Positions 1 through 8,455 of a DNA stretch of 64,000 bases are shown here, one piece after another. The notes below the pieces were generated by a model, which searched no databases, had not been told where the DNA came from, and saw nothing but the letters and a program-made list of their open reading frames with translations. Each line of letters opens with the position of its first letter. Within the stretch, counting starts at the first letter, position 1. The DNA is taken from positions 6,076,001-6,140,000 of the forward strand of contig NZ_CP020809.1 in the NCBI RefSeq assembly GCF_002157835.1. Direction: 5' to 3'. The position numbers and the translations under genes are program-made. This stretch comes from Mycobacterium dioxanotrophicus (GTDB taxonomy: Bacteria; Actinomycetota; Actinomycetes; Mycobacteriales; Mycobacteriaceae).

Positions 1-192
1 ACCATCGCCACCGGGTTACCCGTGGGCCCGCCACCGGGCGTGGTGCCCAAACCGCTCAAGGGCATGCCGCCGTTTTCCGGGCCGCAGGGCCCGTTCGCCG
101 GGATCACCGCCGGAGCCGATGGGACGCTGTATGTTTCGGCCGACGGCGACGGCAGCGTGCTGGCGCTGCGCCGTAGCGGGATCGCGTCATGA
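1..192 (+). CDS. C-terminal end of a beta-propeller-like protein (partial)
   Basis: Only the last 63 codons are in the window; the frame is open from base 1 and stops at TGA 190-192. The visible end has a blade-like pattern (PFAGITAGADGTLYVSADGD followed by GSVLALRR), as found in SMP-30/gluconolactonase, NHL and sorbosone-dehydrogenase-type propellers, so a soluble or exported sugar or lactone enzyme is possible. The family cannot be fixed from this fragment. The stop codon sits inside the ATGA that begins the first unit of the tandem repeat at 189, so this gene was probably once coupled directly to the GntR gene downstream. Confidence 0.6.
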   Translation, partial: TIATGLPVGPPPGVVPKPLKGMPPFSGPQGPFAGITAGADGTLYVSADGDGSVLALRRSGIAS

Positions 193-332
193 CCGAGCCA
201 GCGAGAAGCGAAGCGGACCGCGTCATGACGGAGCCAGCGAGAAGCGAAGCGGACCGCGTCATGACGGAGCCAGCGAGAAGCGAAGCGGATCGCGTCAATG
301 ACGGAGCCAGCGAGAAGCGAAGCGGATCGCGC
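189..332 (+). repeat. Four tandem 35-37 bp units, MIRU-like, between two genes
   Basis: Four near-identical units start at 189, 225, 261 and 298 (36, 36, 37 and 35 bp), each beginning ATGACSGAGCCAGCGAGAAG and ending with AGCGGAYCGCGTC or a close variant. The upstream gene's TGA lies in the first ATGA and the GntR start lies in the ATGACA just after the last unit. Deleting the 144 bp leaves a single overlapping ATGA stop/start junction. ATGs at 189, 225 and 261 are in frame with the regulator, the one at 298 is not. MIRU elements of mycobacteria are known to sit at such TGA junctions; assignment to that class is inference. Confidence 0.85.
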
Positions 333-1070
333 ATGACAATCAGCCCCACCGAGCACCGCTACCTGCAGGTGGCACGCACCCTGCGCAAAGAGATCGTGGA
401 CGGCGTGTACCCGGTCGGCTCCCAGCTCCCAACCGAACACGAACTGTGCGAACGCTTCGAGGTGAGTCGCTACACCATCCGGGAGGCGTTGCGGCGGCTG
501 CGCGACGACAACCTGGTGTCCTCGCGACCGCGCGCCGGCACGCTGGTGGTCCCGCGCGCGGCGACGAATTCCTATGCCCAGGACGTGATGTCGATCAACG
601 ATCTGCTGGCATTCGCCACCGGGGCGCAGTTCACCATCGAATCCAACGCCATGGTGACCATCGACGACGACATGGCCGAGCACACCGGCCTGGCGGTCGG
701 TGAACAATGCCTGGCGGTCCGCGGCTACCGCCAGATCGACGGCGCACCCGTGTGCTGCACCGAGTACTACATCAACCGGACATTCGCCGCGGTCGGCAGG
801 CTGCTGCAGCGACACAGTGGACCGATCTTCCCGCTCATCGAGGACCTGTTCGGGGTGAGCATCACCGAGGTGCACCAGGAGATCTCTGCCGTGCTGGTGA
901 CTCCGGGCCTGGCGGCGGCGCTGAACGTTGCCCCGGCCAGCGCCGCGCTGCGGATGCTCCGCACCTACACCACCTCCGACGGTGAGGTCGCGCAGGTGAC
1001 CGTGAACACCCACCCGTCGGATCGGTTCCGGCACTCCATGACCATGCGGCGGGTCAAAGGGCAGCCGTGA
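333..1070 (+). CDS. GntR/HutC-family transcriptional regulator
   Basis: A 245-residue protein with an N-terminal winged helix (residues about 8-75, including SQLPTEHELCERFEVSRYTI and REALRRLRDDNLVSSRPRAG), the classic GntR DNA-binding fold, followed by a UTRA ligand-binding domain (about 95-240, with LAVRGYRQIDGAPVC and PIFPLIEDLFGV). Length fits the HutC subfamily. ATG 333 was chosen because it begins just before the HTH and after the repeat array; in-frame ATGs at 189, 225 and 261 could add a repeat-encoded N-terminal tail (MTEPARSEADRV units). Its TGA overlaps the GTG of the following CoA ligase, so it probably controls that operon in response to an acid or acyl-CoA ligand. Confidence 0.85.
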   Translation: MTISPTEHRYLQVARTLRKEIVDGVYPVGSQLPTEHELCERFEVSRYTIREALRRLRDDNLVSSRPRAGTLVVPRAATNSYAQDVMSINDLLAFATGAQFTIESNAMVTIDDDMAEHTGLAVGEQCLAVRGYRQIDGAPVCCTEYYINRTFAAVGRLLQRHSGPIFPLIEDLFGVSITEVHQEISAVLVTPGLAAALNVAPASAALRMLRTYTTSDGEVAQVTVNTHPSDRFRHSMTMRRVKGQP

Positions 1071-2554
1071 GAACCCTGGCCGACGCTCTGACCGAAGCGG
1101 CCCGCGACACCCCGGACCGGGTACTGCTGATCGACGGCGACGTGCAGCTCACCTGCGACCAATTACATTCGCGGGCAACCGGCTTGGCGTATCACATGGC
1201 ACACCGGATGCCGTCCGGCAGCGTCGTCTCGTTCATGCTGCCGAACTGGCACGAGGCCGCCGTCATCTACCTGGCCGCCACGCTGGCCGGCATGGTGGTC
1301 AACCCGATCCTGCCGTCGCTGCGGGACCGGGAACTGCGGTACATCCTCGACGACGCGGACAGCCGAATGATCTTCATTCCAGGGCAGTTCGGCGGACACG
1401 ACTACGCGGCAATGCTGACCCGGGTGAGCACCGAGCTGACCTCGCCACCCGACATTGTCGTGGTCCGCGACCACGCCGAACTGCCGACCGGACGACCCGT
1501 ACCACTGCCGAGCCTCGACCCCGCCGCGGTGCGCATGATCCTCTACACCTCGGGCACCACCGGCCGTCCCAAAGGGGTGCTGCACAGCCATGATTCGATT
1601 GCCGCGCTGATCGGGCAACTGCGCGTGCACTGGATGGTGGAACCCGGCGACACGTTCCTGGTCCCCTCCCCCATCGCCCACATCGGCGGATCCATCTACG
1701 CGTTCGAATGTCCGCTGCTGTTGGGCAGCACCGCGGTGCTCATGGACCGGTGGGACGCCGATCGCGGAGTCCGATTGATGACCGACCACAGGTGCACCCA
1801 CATGGCCGGCGCGACACCGTTTCTCGAGCAACTGCTGGCCGCCGCCGACCATGCAGGCACCCGGCTGCCCGATCTGAAGGTGTTCATCTGCGGCGGGGCG
1901 TCGGTGCCCCCCTCGTTGATCCACCGCGCCACACGCTATTTCGGCAACGCCGTGGTAACCCGGGTGTACGGCTCGACCGAAGTGCCGGTGACCACCGTCG
2001 GTTCACTGCGCCCCGGGGACATCGACCACGCCGCCGAGACCGACGGACGCGCCGGTGCCGCCGAGATCAGGCTGGTGCGCGGCGAGATCCGGGCCCGCGG
2101 CCCGCAGATGCTGCTCGGCTACCTCCACCCCGAGGACACCGCCGCGGCATTCGACGCCGACGGCTTCTTCCGCACCGGAGACCTCGGCCAGTGGCTGGAC
2201 GGCGACTACCTCGTGGTGACCGGACGAGCCAAAGATCTCATCATCCGCAACGGCGAGAACATCTCCCCCAAGGAGGTGGAGGACGTCCTGGTGGGCGAAT
2301 TGGACATCGCCGAGATCGCGATCGTGGGACTGCCCGACGAGCGCACCGGGGAACGCGCCTGCGCCGTCATCGTGCCGGCGTCGGGTCCCGGCCCGGATGT
2401 CGCCGCGGTAGGGCGCCTGCTCGCCGAGCGCGGTCTGGCGAAGTTCAAAACTCCCGAACGCGTGGAGATCTGGCAGGCGCTGCCCAAGAACGCCGCGGGC
2501 AAGGTGTTGAAGCACCAGATCCGGACGGCGCTGCTGGCAGGGAGGAACGACTGA
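1067..2554 (+). CDS. AMP-dependent acyl-CoA synthetase/ligase
   Basis: A 495-residue member of the ANL superfamily, which activates a carboxylate with ATP to an acyl-AMP and then forms a CoA thioester. The P-loop LYTSGTTGRPKG lies near residue 160, the adenylate motif VYGSTEVP near 302, the RTGDLG motif near 368, the hinge GRAKDLIIRNGENISPKEVE near 386 and the C-terminal lysine in PKNAAGKVLK. It starts with GTG overlapping the GntR stop (GTGA). Sequence style recalls cyclic or short-chain carboxylate CoA ligases rather than long-chain FadD enzymes, but the substrate is unknown. With the SDR and the second ligase it forms a tightly packed catabolic operon. Confidence 0.85.
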   Translation: MRTLADALTEAARDTPDRVLLIDGDVQLTCDQLHSRATGLAYHMAHRMPSGSVVSFMLPNWHEAAVIYLAATLAGMVVNPILPSLRDRELRYILDDADSRMIFIPGQFGGHDYAAMLTRVSTELTSPPDIVVVRDHAELPTGRPVPLPSLDPAAVRMILYTSGTTGRPKGVLHSHDSIAALIGQLRVHWMVEPGDTFLVPSPIAHIGGSIYAFECPLLLGSTAVLMDRWDADRGVRLMTDHRCTHMAGATPFLEQLLAAADHAGTRLPDLKVFICGGASVPPSLIHRATRYFGNAVVTRVYGSTEVPVTTVGSLRPGDIDHAAETDGRAGAAEIRLVRGEIRARGPQMLLGYLHPEDTAAAFDADGFFRTGDLGQWLDGDYLVVTGRAKDLIIRNGENISPKEVEDVLVGELDIAEIAIVGLPDERTGERACAVIVPASGPGPDVAAVGRLLAERGLAKFKTPERVEIWQALPKNAAGKVLKHQIRTALLAGRND

Positions 2555-2555
2555 G

Positions 2556-3329
2556 ATGCGGGTAGCGATCGTCACCGGGGCCAGCAGCGGCATCGGCTTC
2601 GGCTGCGCCGTCACCCTGGCCGAGGCCGGCATGGCAGTACTGGGGACCGGGCGCGACGAAGCACGGCTGGCCGAGTTGGCCGCGGCCGTCGGCGACCCCG
2701 ACCGGGTCGCGACGCTGTCGGTGGATCTGACCGACGACGACGCACCGCGTCGCATCGTCGACACCGCGTTGTCGCGGTGGGCGCGCATCGACGTGCTCGT
2801 CAACAACGCCGGGGTCGGCAGCCCCAAACCGCTGCACGAGACCGACGACGAAACCCTGGACTATTTCCTCGGTGTGATGCTGCGGGCACCGTTCCGGCTG
2901 GCGCGCGAGGCGATACCGCACCTGATGCCCGGGTCGGCGATCATCAACATCACCTCGACGTTCGCGGTGGTGGGCGGGCTGCGCGGCGGGGCCTACTCGG
3001 CAGCCAAGGGCGGATTGACGGCGTTGACCACGCATATCGCCTGTCAGTACGGCGCGCAGGGAATTCGGTGCAACGCCGTCGCTCCCGGCGTTACCGTGAC
3101 CCCCATGGTGGCCACCCGGCTCGAAGACGAGAGATTCCGCAAGATCAACACCGAGATGACTCCGCATCAGCGGCTCGGCCGGGTCGAAGACATCGCGGCG
3201 ACGGTGGCTTTCCTGTGCTCGGACGGAGGCAGCTTCATCAACGGGCAGACCATCGTCGTCGATGGCGGCTGGAGCTCGACCAAGTACCTGTCCGAACATG
3301 CGTTGACCTCAGAATGGGTTGTGCGGTGA
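2556..3329 (+). CDS. Short-chain dehydrogenase/reductase (SDR)
   Basis: A 257-residue classical SDR. The NAD(P)-binding TGASSGIGFG motif is at residues 7-16, NNAG at about 85-88, the catalytic serine in INITSTFAVVGG near 130 and the YSAAKGG active-site Tyr/Lys near 147-151. The C-terminal INGQTIVVDGGWS is typical of FabG-like oxidoreductases. It likely oxidises a hydroxyacyl or alcohol intermediate in the pathway served by the two flanking CoA ligases. ATG 2556 follows the ligase stop by one base, and its own TGA overlaps the next GTG, so translation is coupled throughout. Confidence 0.85.
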   Translation: MRVAIVTGASSGIGFGCAVTLAEAGMAVLGTGRDEARLAELAAAVGDPDRVATLSVDLTDDDAPRRIVDTALSRWARIDVLVNNAGVGSPKPLHETDDETLDYFLGVMLRAPFRLAREAIPHLMPGSAIINITSTFAVVGGLRGGAYSAAKGGLTALTTHIACQYGAQGIRCNAVAPGVTVTPMVATRLEDERFRKINTEMTPHQRLGRVEDIAATVAFLCSDGGSFINGQTIVVDGGWSSTKYLSEHALTSEWVVR

Positions 3330-4816
3330 ATCTTTTCGACGTCCTGGACCAAGCGGCGGCCCGGTTCGGTGACCGGGGCGCGGTGTTCTGCGGGAGGCGT
3401 CAACTGTGCACATGGTCGCAATTGCGCGACCGGGTGCTGCGGCTCGCGGCGTCGCTGCGGCACCATGCGGAGCGCGGCAGCAGAATCGCGGTGGCCAGTG
3501 AAAACCGGCCGGAAATCGTGGAACTCATGTTCGCCATCTGGGCCGCCGAGTGCGTCTTCGTCCCGATCAACTACAAACTGCATCCGCGCGAGATGGCCGA
3601 CATCGTCGGCGACTCCGGGGCGTCACACGTCTTCGCGTCGGCCACGATCGCAGCCGGGCTGGACCCGGCCCTGGACCGGGCGCGAGCGGGCCAGACACCA
3701 CCGGTCGAGGTGATCGGCGCAGACACCTACACCGCGCGCTTTGGCACCGATCCGGCCACGCTGCCCGATACCGACCCGGAGCAGCTGGCCTGGCTGTTCT
3801 ACACCAGCGGAACCACCGGAAAGTCCAAGGGCGCCATGTTGTCCCATCGCAACCTGATGGCGATGACCGTTGCCCACCTCGCCGACATCGACGACCCGGA
3901 CGAGAACTGCAGTCTCATCCACGGTGCCCCGATGTCGCACGGGTCAGGCCTTTATGTCGCGCCCTACATGCTGCGCGGGGCCCGGCAAGTGGTCCCGGAA
4001 TCCGGCTCGTTCGACCCGGCCGAGTTCCTGGAATTGTGCGACCACCACCCGGGTGCGTCGGCGTTCCTGGCGCCGACCATGGTCCAGCGGCTCGTCGAGA
4101 CCGGCCGTCCCGCACCGCAATCCCTACGCACCATCGTCTACGGCGGCGGTCCCATGTATGTCGACAGCATGCGCAAGGCGCTGGACGCGTTCGGTCCGGT
4201 GTTCGCCCAGATCTACGGCCAGGGTGAATCACCCATGACCATAACCGGGTTGCGCCGCGCCGACCACGTCGATGCGGACGACTCCGTGCTGGGCTCGGTC
4301 GGCTACGCCCGCTCGGGAATGCACGTCGCGGTGCTGCGCAACGACGGCAGCCATGCCGGCATCGGCGAGATCGGCGAAATCGTTTGTCGCGGCGACGCCG
4401 TCATGTCTGGTTATTGGAACAATCCGGCGGCCAGCGCCTCGACCCTAAGGGGCGGCTGGCTCTACACCGGTGACATGGGTTCGTTCGACGAGCGCGGCTA
4501 CCTCACCTTGCGCGACCGGTCGAAGGACGTGGTGATCAGCGGCGGTAGCAACATCTATCCGCGAGAGGTGGAAGAGGTGTTGCTGACTCATCCCGGCGTC
4601 GTCGAGGCGTGCGTCGTGGGAGCCCCCGACCCCGACTGGGGCGAGATCGTGGTGGCCTTCGTGGTCGGGGACGCTGACGCGGGCGCACTCGACGCGCATC
4701 TGCTCGAGCGCATCGCGCGGTTCAAACGGCCGAAACGGTACGAATTCGTCGACGCGCTACCCAAGAACAGCTACGGCAAGGTGCTCAAGCGAGAGTTGCG
4801 CTCCCGGCTCACCTAG
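3326..4816 (+). CDS. AMP-dependent acyl-CoA synthetase/ligase
   Basis: A 496-residue ANL-family ligase starting at GTG 3326, inside the stop of the SDR (GTGA overlap). P-loop LFYTSGTTGKSKGAMLSHRN near residue 155, IYGQGESPMT near 297, LYTGDMGSFDERGYLTLRDR near 380, the hinge motif DVVISGGSNIYPREVEEVL just after, and the catalytic lysine in PKNSYGKVLKREL near the end. The region upstream of 3326 in the same frame is open but is the shadow of the SDR. This is the last gene of the GntR operon; two non-identical ligases in one operon suggest successive or alternative substrates. Substrate not identifiable from sequence alone. Confidence 0.85.
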   Translation: MNLFDVLDQAAARFGDRGAVFCGRRQLCTWSQLRDRVLRLAASLRHHAERGSRIAVASENRPEIVELMFAIWAAECVFVPINYKLHPREMADIVGDSGASHVFASATIAAGLDPALDRARAGQTPPVEVIGADTYTARFGTDPATLPDTDPEQLAWLFYTSGTTGKSKGAMLSHRNLMAMTVAHLADIDDPDENCSLIHGAPMSHGSGLYVAPYMLRGARQVVPESGSFDPAEFLELCDHHPGASAFLAPTMVQRLVETGRPAPQSLRTIVYGGGPMYVDSMRKALDAFGPVFAQIYGQGESPMTITGLRRADHVDADDSVLGSVGYARSGMHVAVLRNDGSHAGIGEIGEIVCRGDAVMSGYWNNPAASASTLRGGWLYTGDMGSFDERGYLTLRDRSKDVVISGGSNIYPREVEEVLLTHPGVVEACVVGAPDPDWGEIVVAFVVGDADAGALDAHLLERIARFKRPKRYEFVDALPKNSYGKVLKRELRSRLT

Positions 4817-4850
4817 GGGATGGCGCCTGGGTCTTCACGGGAATACCATT

Positions 4851-4868
4851 ATGTGACCTGCATCACAT
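4851..4868. promoter_or_regulatory. CRP-type palindromic operator upstream of the frd operon
   Basis: ATGTGA CCTGCA TCACAT is a perfect palindrome with 6-bp arms and matches the CRP/FNR-family consensus TGTGA-N6-TCACA. It lies 26 bp upstream of the small gene at 4894 and 291 bp upstream of frdA. In M. tuberculosis the cAMP receptor protein Rv3676 is reported to bind ahead of frdA, so cAMP-CRP control of this operon is likely here. Confidence 0.75.
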
Positions 4869-4893
4869 GCCTCACACCTGAGGAGGCGGGGCA

Positions 4894-5136
4894 ATGGCCG
4901 CAACGACCACACATTTCCCCAGCCAGAAGGCTCCGTGCGGGCGCGCGGCAGCGGGCGATCACCACATCGAGAGCGATGACGACGGTCTGAGCTTCGACGA
5001 TGTCAGGTTCTCCTGCGGCTGCCGCGAAACCCGTCACACCTACCACGACGGTTGCATACACGTGCGGACCGTCCGCCACGACGGCAAAGTTCTGCGCGAC
5101 GAGCGCTCCACCGAACACGAGGCTTTCGAAGTGTGA
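4894..5136 (+). CDS. Small cysteine/histidine-containing protein of unknown function, first gene of the frd operon
   Basis: An 80-residue protein not recognised as a known family. The ATG at 4894 is preceded by a purine-rich GAGGAGGCGGGG about 6 bases upstream. It has no membrane segment; the middle and C-terminal part is acidic and contains the cluster FSCGCRETRHTYHDGCIHV (three Cys and four His within about 20 residues), which could bind a metal, followed by a charged tail. It lies between the CRP-type palindrome and frdA, 22 bases before frdA, so it is probably cotranscribed with fumarate reductase. A regulatory or metal-sensing role is speculative. Confidence 0.6.
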   Translation: MAATTTHFPSQKAPCGRAAAGDHHIESDDDGLSFDDVRFSCGCRETRHTYHDGCIHVRTVRHDGKVLRDERSTEHEAFEV

Positions 5137-5158
5137 GCGTCTGCAGTGAGGCGCTGCA

Positions 5159-6898
5159 ATGACGGCCTCGTACAACATCGTGGTGATCGGCGGGGGCGGC
5201 GCCGGTCTGCGCGCCGCGATCGCCATCGCCGAAACGGACCCGAAGCTGTCGATAGCGATCGTGTCGAAGGTGTACCCGATGCGCAGCCACACCGTCTCGG
5301 CGGAAGGTGGCGCAGCAGCCGTCGTCGGCGCAGACGACACGCTTGACGAGCACGCTTACGACACCATCTCCGGGGGCGACTGGCTGTGCGATCAGGATGC
5401 GGTGGAGGCGTTCGTCGCCGAAGCCCCGCGCGAGCTGCTGCAGCTCGAACACTGGGGCTGCCCGTGGAGCCGCACCGACGACGGGCACATCGCCGTGCGG
5501 GCGTTCGGCGGCATGAAGAAGCTGCGCACCTGGTTTGCCGCCGACAAGACCGGATTTCACCTGTTGCACACCCTCTTTCAGAGAGTGCTGAGTTATCCGG
5601 ACATCGTCCGCTACGACGAGTGGTTCGCCACCACCCTGCTGGTCGACGACGGTGTGGTGCGCGGCCTCGTCGCCATCAAATTGGCAACCGGCAGAATCGA
5701 AACCATCCTCGCCGATGCGGTCATCATCTGCACCGGAGGCTGCGGACGGGTGTTCCCGTTCACTACGAACGCCAACATCAAGACCGGAGACGGTATGGCA
5801 CTGGCGTTTCGGGCCGGCGCACCGCTGAAAGACATGGAATTCGTCCAGTACCACCCGACCGGGCTGCCGTTCACCGGGATCCTCATCACCGAAGCAGCTC
5901 GCGCCGAGGGCGGTTGGCTGCTGAACAAGGATGGCTACCGGTACCTGCAGGACTACGACCTGGGAACCCCGACGCCCACCCCCAAGTTGCGCAGCATGGA
6001 GCTCGGGCCGCGGGACCGGTTGTCCCAAGCCTTCGTCCATGAGCTCGACAAGGGACGTACCGTCGAAACCCCATACGGCCCCGTCGTCTATCTCGACCTG
6101 CGGCATCTCGGCGCGGAGCTCATCGACACCAAGCTGCCGTTCGTACGGGAACTGTGCCGCGACTACCAGCACGTCGACCCCGTCACCGAATTGGTGCCGG
6201 TGCGCCCGGTGGTGCACTACATGATGGGCGGTGTGCACACCGACATCCATGGTGGCACACCGGTTTCCGGCCTGTACGCCGCCGGCGAGACCGCGTGCGT
6301 CAGCATCAACGGCGCCAACCGGCTCGGCTCCAATTCCCTGCCCGAACTGTTGGTGTTCGGCGCGCGGGCCGGTCACGCCGCCGCCGAGTACGTGGCAGGC
6401 AAGCCGTCCGGCTCCTCGGCGGTAGCGACGCAGGCCCGCACCGAAGAACAACGCCTGCAGCGGGAACTACAGCGCCACAGCGACGGCACCGACCGGATCG
6501 CCGACATCCGAACCGAGATGCAAACCATTCTCGAAACGGCCGCAGGCATCTACCGCGACGGGCCGACCCTGGCCAAAGCCGCCGAACAGATCCGGGCCCT
6601 GCAGGAGCGGTTCGCGGTCGCCGGCCTCGATGACCACAGCCTGACCTTCAACACCGAGCTGACCGGACTACTCGAACTGCACGGAATGCTCGATATTGCG
6701 CAGACCATCATCGAATCGGCGCTGCAGCGCACCGAATCCCGCGGCGCACACCAACGCACGGACTTCCCCGGCCGCAACGACGAAGAGTTCCTGGCGCACA
6801 GCCTGATTCACCGGAAGCCGGATGGCTCGACACGCGTCGACCTGCTGCCGGTCACGATCACGCGCTGGCCACCGGGCGAGCGCGTGTACGGGAGGTGA
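5159..6898 (+). CDS. frdA: Fumarate reductase flavoprotein subunit
   Basis: A 579-residue FAD subunit of the succinate dehydrogenase/fumarate reductase family, which reduces fumarate with electrons from the quinol pool. The dinucleotide-binding motif GGGGAG is at residues 11-16. His44 in SHTVSAEGG corresponds to the histidine that carries covalent FAD in E. coli FrdA. The dicarboxylate site is marked by YHPTGLP and HYMMGGV, and by [11 protein letters not shown] near residue 385. The downstream order B-C-D with two separate short anchor proteins marks it as Frd rather than Sdh, as in M. tuberculosis Rv1552-Rv1555. It faces the cytoplasm, bound to FrdBCD. Confidence 0.92.
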   Translation: MTASYNIVVIGGGGAGLRAAIAIAETDPKLSIAIVSKVYPMRSHTVSAEGGAAAVVGADDTLDEHAYDTISGGDWLCDQDAVEAFVAEAPRELLQLEHWGCPWSRTDDGHIAVRAFGGMKKLRTWFAADKTGFHLLHTLFQRVLSYPDIVRYDEWFATTLLVDDGVVRGLVAIKLATGRIETILADAVIICTGGCGRVFPFTTNANIKTGDGMALAFRAGAPLKDMEFVQYHPTGLPFTGILITEAARAEGGWLLNKDGYRYLQDYDLGTPTPTPKLRSMELGPRDRLSQAFVHELDKGRTVETPYGPVVYLDLRHLGAELIDTKLPFVRELCRDYQHVDPVTELVPVRPVVHYMMGGVHTDIHGGTPVSGLYAAGETACVSINGANRLGSNSLPELLVFGARAGHAAAEYVAGKPSGSSAVATQARTEEQRLQRELQRHSDGTDRIADIRTEMQTILETAAGIYRDGPTLAKAAEQIRALQERFAVAGLDDHSLTFNTELTGLLELHGMLDIAQTIIESALQRTESRGAHQRTDFPGRNDEEFLAHSLIHRKPDGSTRVDLLPVTITRWPPGERVYGR

Positions 6899-6904
6899 GA
6901 CGAC

Positions 6905-7657
6905 ATGGCCGAGACAGCAACCGACCGAATTGTCATGGAAGTGGCCCGGTATCGACCGGGCACCGACACCGAACCGGTGTACCAGTCCTACGAGGTGCCG
7001 GTCACCCGGGAATGGGCCGTACTGGACGGCCTCAACTACATCAAGGACCGGCTCGACGGGACGCTGAGCTTCCGCTGGTCGTGTCGGATGGGGATCTGCG
7101 GCAGCTGCGGGATGACCATCAATGGCGACCCCAAGCTGGCGTGCGCGACCTTTCTCGTCGACTACCTGCCGGGCCCGGTGCGGGTGGAACCCATGCGCAA
7201 CTTCCCGGTGATCCGCGATCTCGTCGTCGACATCAGCGATTTCATGACCAAACTACCCAAAGTCAAACCCTGGATCATCCGCGACGACGAACAGCCTCCG
7301 GACAGTGAATACCTGCAGACACCAACCGAAATGGCGGAGTACAAGCAATTCAGCATGTGCATCAACTGCATGCTGTGCTACTCGGCGTGTCCGGTGTACG
7401 CGCTCGAGCCTGCGTTTCTCGGGCCGGCGGCCATCGCGCTCGGCCAGCGCTACAACCTCGACTCCCGCGATGAGGGAGCAGCGGATCGCGCCGACGTGCT
7501 GGCCGCCGCCGACGGCGCCTGGGCCTGCACGTACGTCGGTGAATGTTCGACGGCGTGCCCGAAAGGGGTCGATCCGGCGGGCGCCATCCAGCGGTACAAG
7601 CTCACCGCGGCAACACATTCCGTGAGAGACCTGGTCCTGCCGCGGGGTGCCCGATGA
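6905..7657 (+). CDS. frdB: Fumarate reductase iron-sulfur subunit
   Basis: A 250-residue electron-transfer subunit. All eleven cluster cysteines are present: C60, C65, C68 and C80 for [2Fe-2S] ([11 protein letters not shown]); C152, C155, C158 and C162 in [12 protein letters not shown]; and C208, C214 and C218 in [14 protein letters not shown], which together supply the [4Fe-4S] and [3Fe-4S] clusters with the spacing known for E. coli FrdB. It moves electrons from quinol in the FrdCD anchor to FAD in FrdA. The gene starts six bases after frdA and its TGA overlaps the frdC start. Confidence 0.93.
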   Translation: MAETATDRIVMEVARYRPGTDTEPVYQSYEVPVTREWAVLDGLNYIKDRLDGTLSFRWSCRMGICGSCGMTINGDPKLACATFLVDYLPGPVRVEPMRNFPVIRDLVVDISDFMTKLPKVKPWIIRDDEQPPDSEYLQTPTEMAEYKQFSMCINCMLCYSACPVYALEPAFLGPAAIALGQRYNLDSRDEGAADRADVLAAADGAWACTYVGECSTACPKGVDPAGAIQRYKLTAATHSVRDLVLPRGAR

Positions 7658-8034
7658 CCGCAAGTGCCTACCGCCAACCGGTGCCCCGATTCTGGTGGGT
7701 GAAACGCCGGTCCTATCTGCTGTTCATGCTCCGGGAGCTCAGCTGCGTGGCCGTCGCGTGGACGGTCGTGTTCCTGCTGGCCGGGGTGGCAGCCATCGCC
7801 GGCGGCGATGTCCAGGGTTTCCTGGATTTCTCCGGGCGCCCGGTGGTGGTACTGCTGAACATCGTCGCGCTGGCTTTTCTGCTGCTGCACGCCGTCACCT
7901 GGTTCGCACTGGCCCCACGCGCGATGGTGGTCCATCTGGGCGGACGCCGGGTGCCGTCGAGCACGGTGCTGGCCGGTCATTACGGCGCGTGGCTGGTGGT
8001 GTCGGCCGTGATCGTCTGGGTGGTGCTGGCATGA
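7654..8034 (+). CDS. frdC: Fumarate reductase membrane anchor subunit C
   Basis: A 126-residue membrane protein, the same length as I recall for M. tuberculosis FrdC. It begins with a basic, aromatic stretch ([20 protein letters not shown]) followed by three hydrophobic segments at about residues 28-50, 62-84 and 103-125. With FrdD it anchors FrdAB and forms the quinone site. The ATG at 7654 overlaps the frdB stop (ATGA), and its own stop overlaps frdD, which fixes both starts. Confidence 0.88.
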   Translation: MTASAYRQPVPRFWWVKRRSYLLFMLRELSCVAVAWTVVFLLAGVAAIAGGDVQGFLDFSGRPVVVLLNIVALAFLLLHAVTWFALAPRAMVVHLGGRRVPSSTVLAGHYGAWLVVSAVIVWVVLA

Positions 8035-8387
8035 GGACCTCCGCGCGCCGCACGCCCGAGCCGTACTTCTGGCTGCTGTTCTCCGCAGGCGGCATGGTGG
8101 CCGCGTTGACGCTGCCGATCCTGGTGCTGCTGTTCGGCGTGTTGGTTCCGCTCGGCGTGGTCCATGTGGACCCCGCACATCTGGAGGCCGTGGTGCGCAA
8201 TCCGGTGACCAGGATCGTCCTGGCCGGCGTCTTCGTGCTGGCACTGTTCCACGCGGCGCACCGGTTCCGCTTCACCGTCGAGCACGGGCTGCAGCTGGGC
8301 CGGTTCGACGCTGTCATTGCGGTGTGTTGTTACGGCGCAGCGGCTTTGGGGTCGCTCGCGGCGCTGTGGATCGTGCTCACGACATAG
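8031..8387 (+). CDS. frdD: Fumarate reductase membrane anchor subunit D
   Basis: A 118-residue protein with three transmembrane segments and the FrdD-type signatures PYFWLLFSAGGMVAALTLP at the first helix and FHAAHRFRFTVEHGLQLGR in the loop between helices two and three. M. tuberculosis FrdD has nearly the same wording. ATG 8031 overlaps the frdC stop. It ends the operon; a hairpin repeat begins two bases after its stop and probably terminates transcription. Confidence 0.9.
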   Translation: MRTSARRTPEPYFWLLFSAGGMVAALTLPILVLLFGVLVPLGVVHVDPAHLEAVVRNPVTRIVLAGVFVLALFHAAHRFRFTVEHGLQLGRFDAVIAVCCYGAAALGSLAALWIVLTT

Positions 8388-8388
8388 C

Positions 8389-8448
8389 GCGAGCAGACAC
8401 GTAAGTCCCGCAACAGCGGCGTGTCGCGGACCTATGTGTCTGCTCGGC
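8389..8448. repeat. Interspersed hairpin repeat, copy 1, between convergent genes
   Basis: GCGAGCAGACAC (8389-8400) pairs with GTGTCTGCTCGGC (8436-8448); the interior holds a shorter pairing of CCCGC with GCGG around the shared core GGCGTGTCGCG. It fills the gap between frdD and the convergent gene ending at 8456, so it can act as a bidirectional terminator. Related copies lie at 34543 and 54061. Confidence 0.8.
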
Positions 8449-8455
8449 GGGGAAC

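Noticed and set aside
189..332. Possible CRISPR-like array
   Set aside because: Units are directly adjacent with no unique spacers, there are only four, and no cas gene is nearby.
5159..8387. Succinate dehydrogenase instead of fumarate reductase
   Set aside because: The two short separate anchor subunits match FrdC and FrdD wording and order; mycobacterial Sdh operons have a different anchor arrangement.
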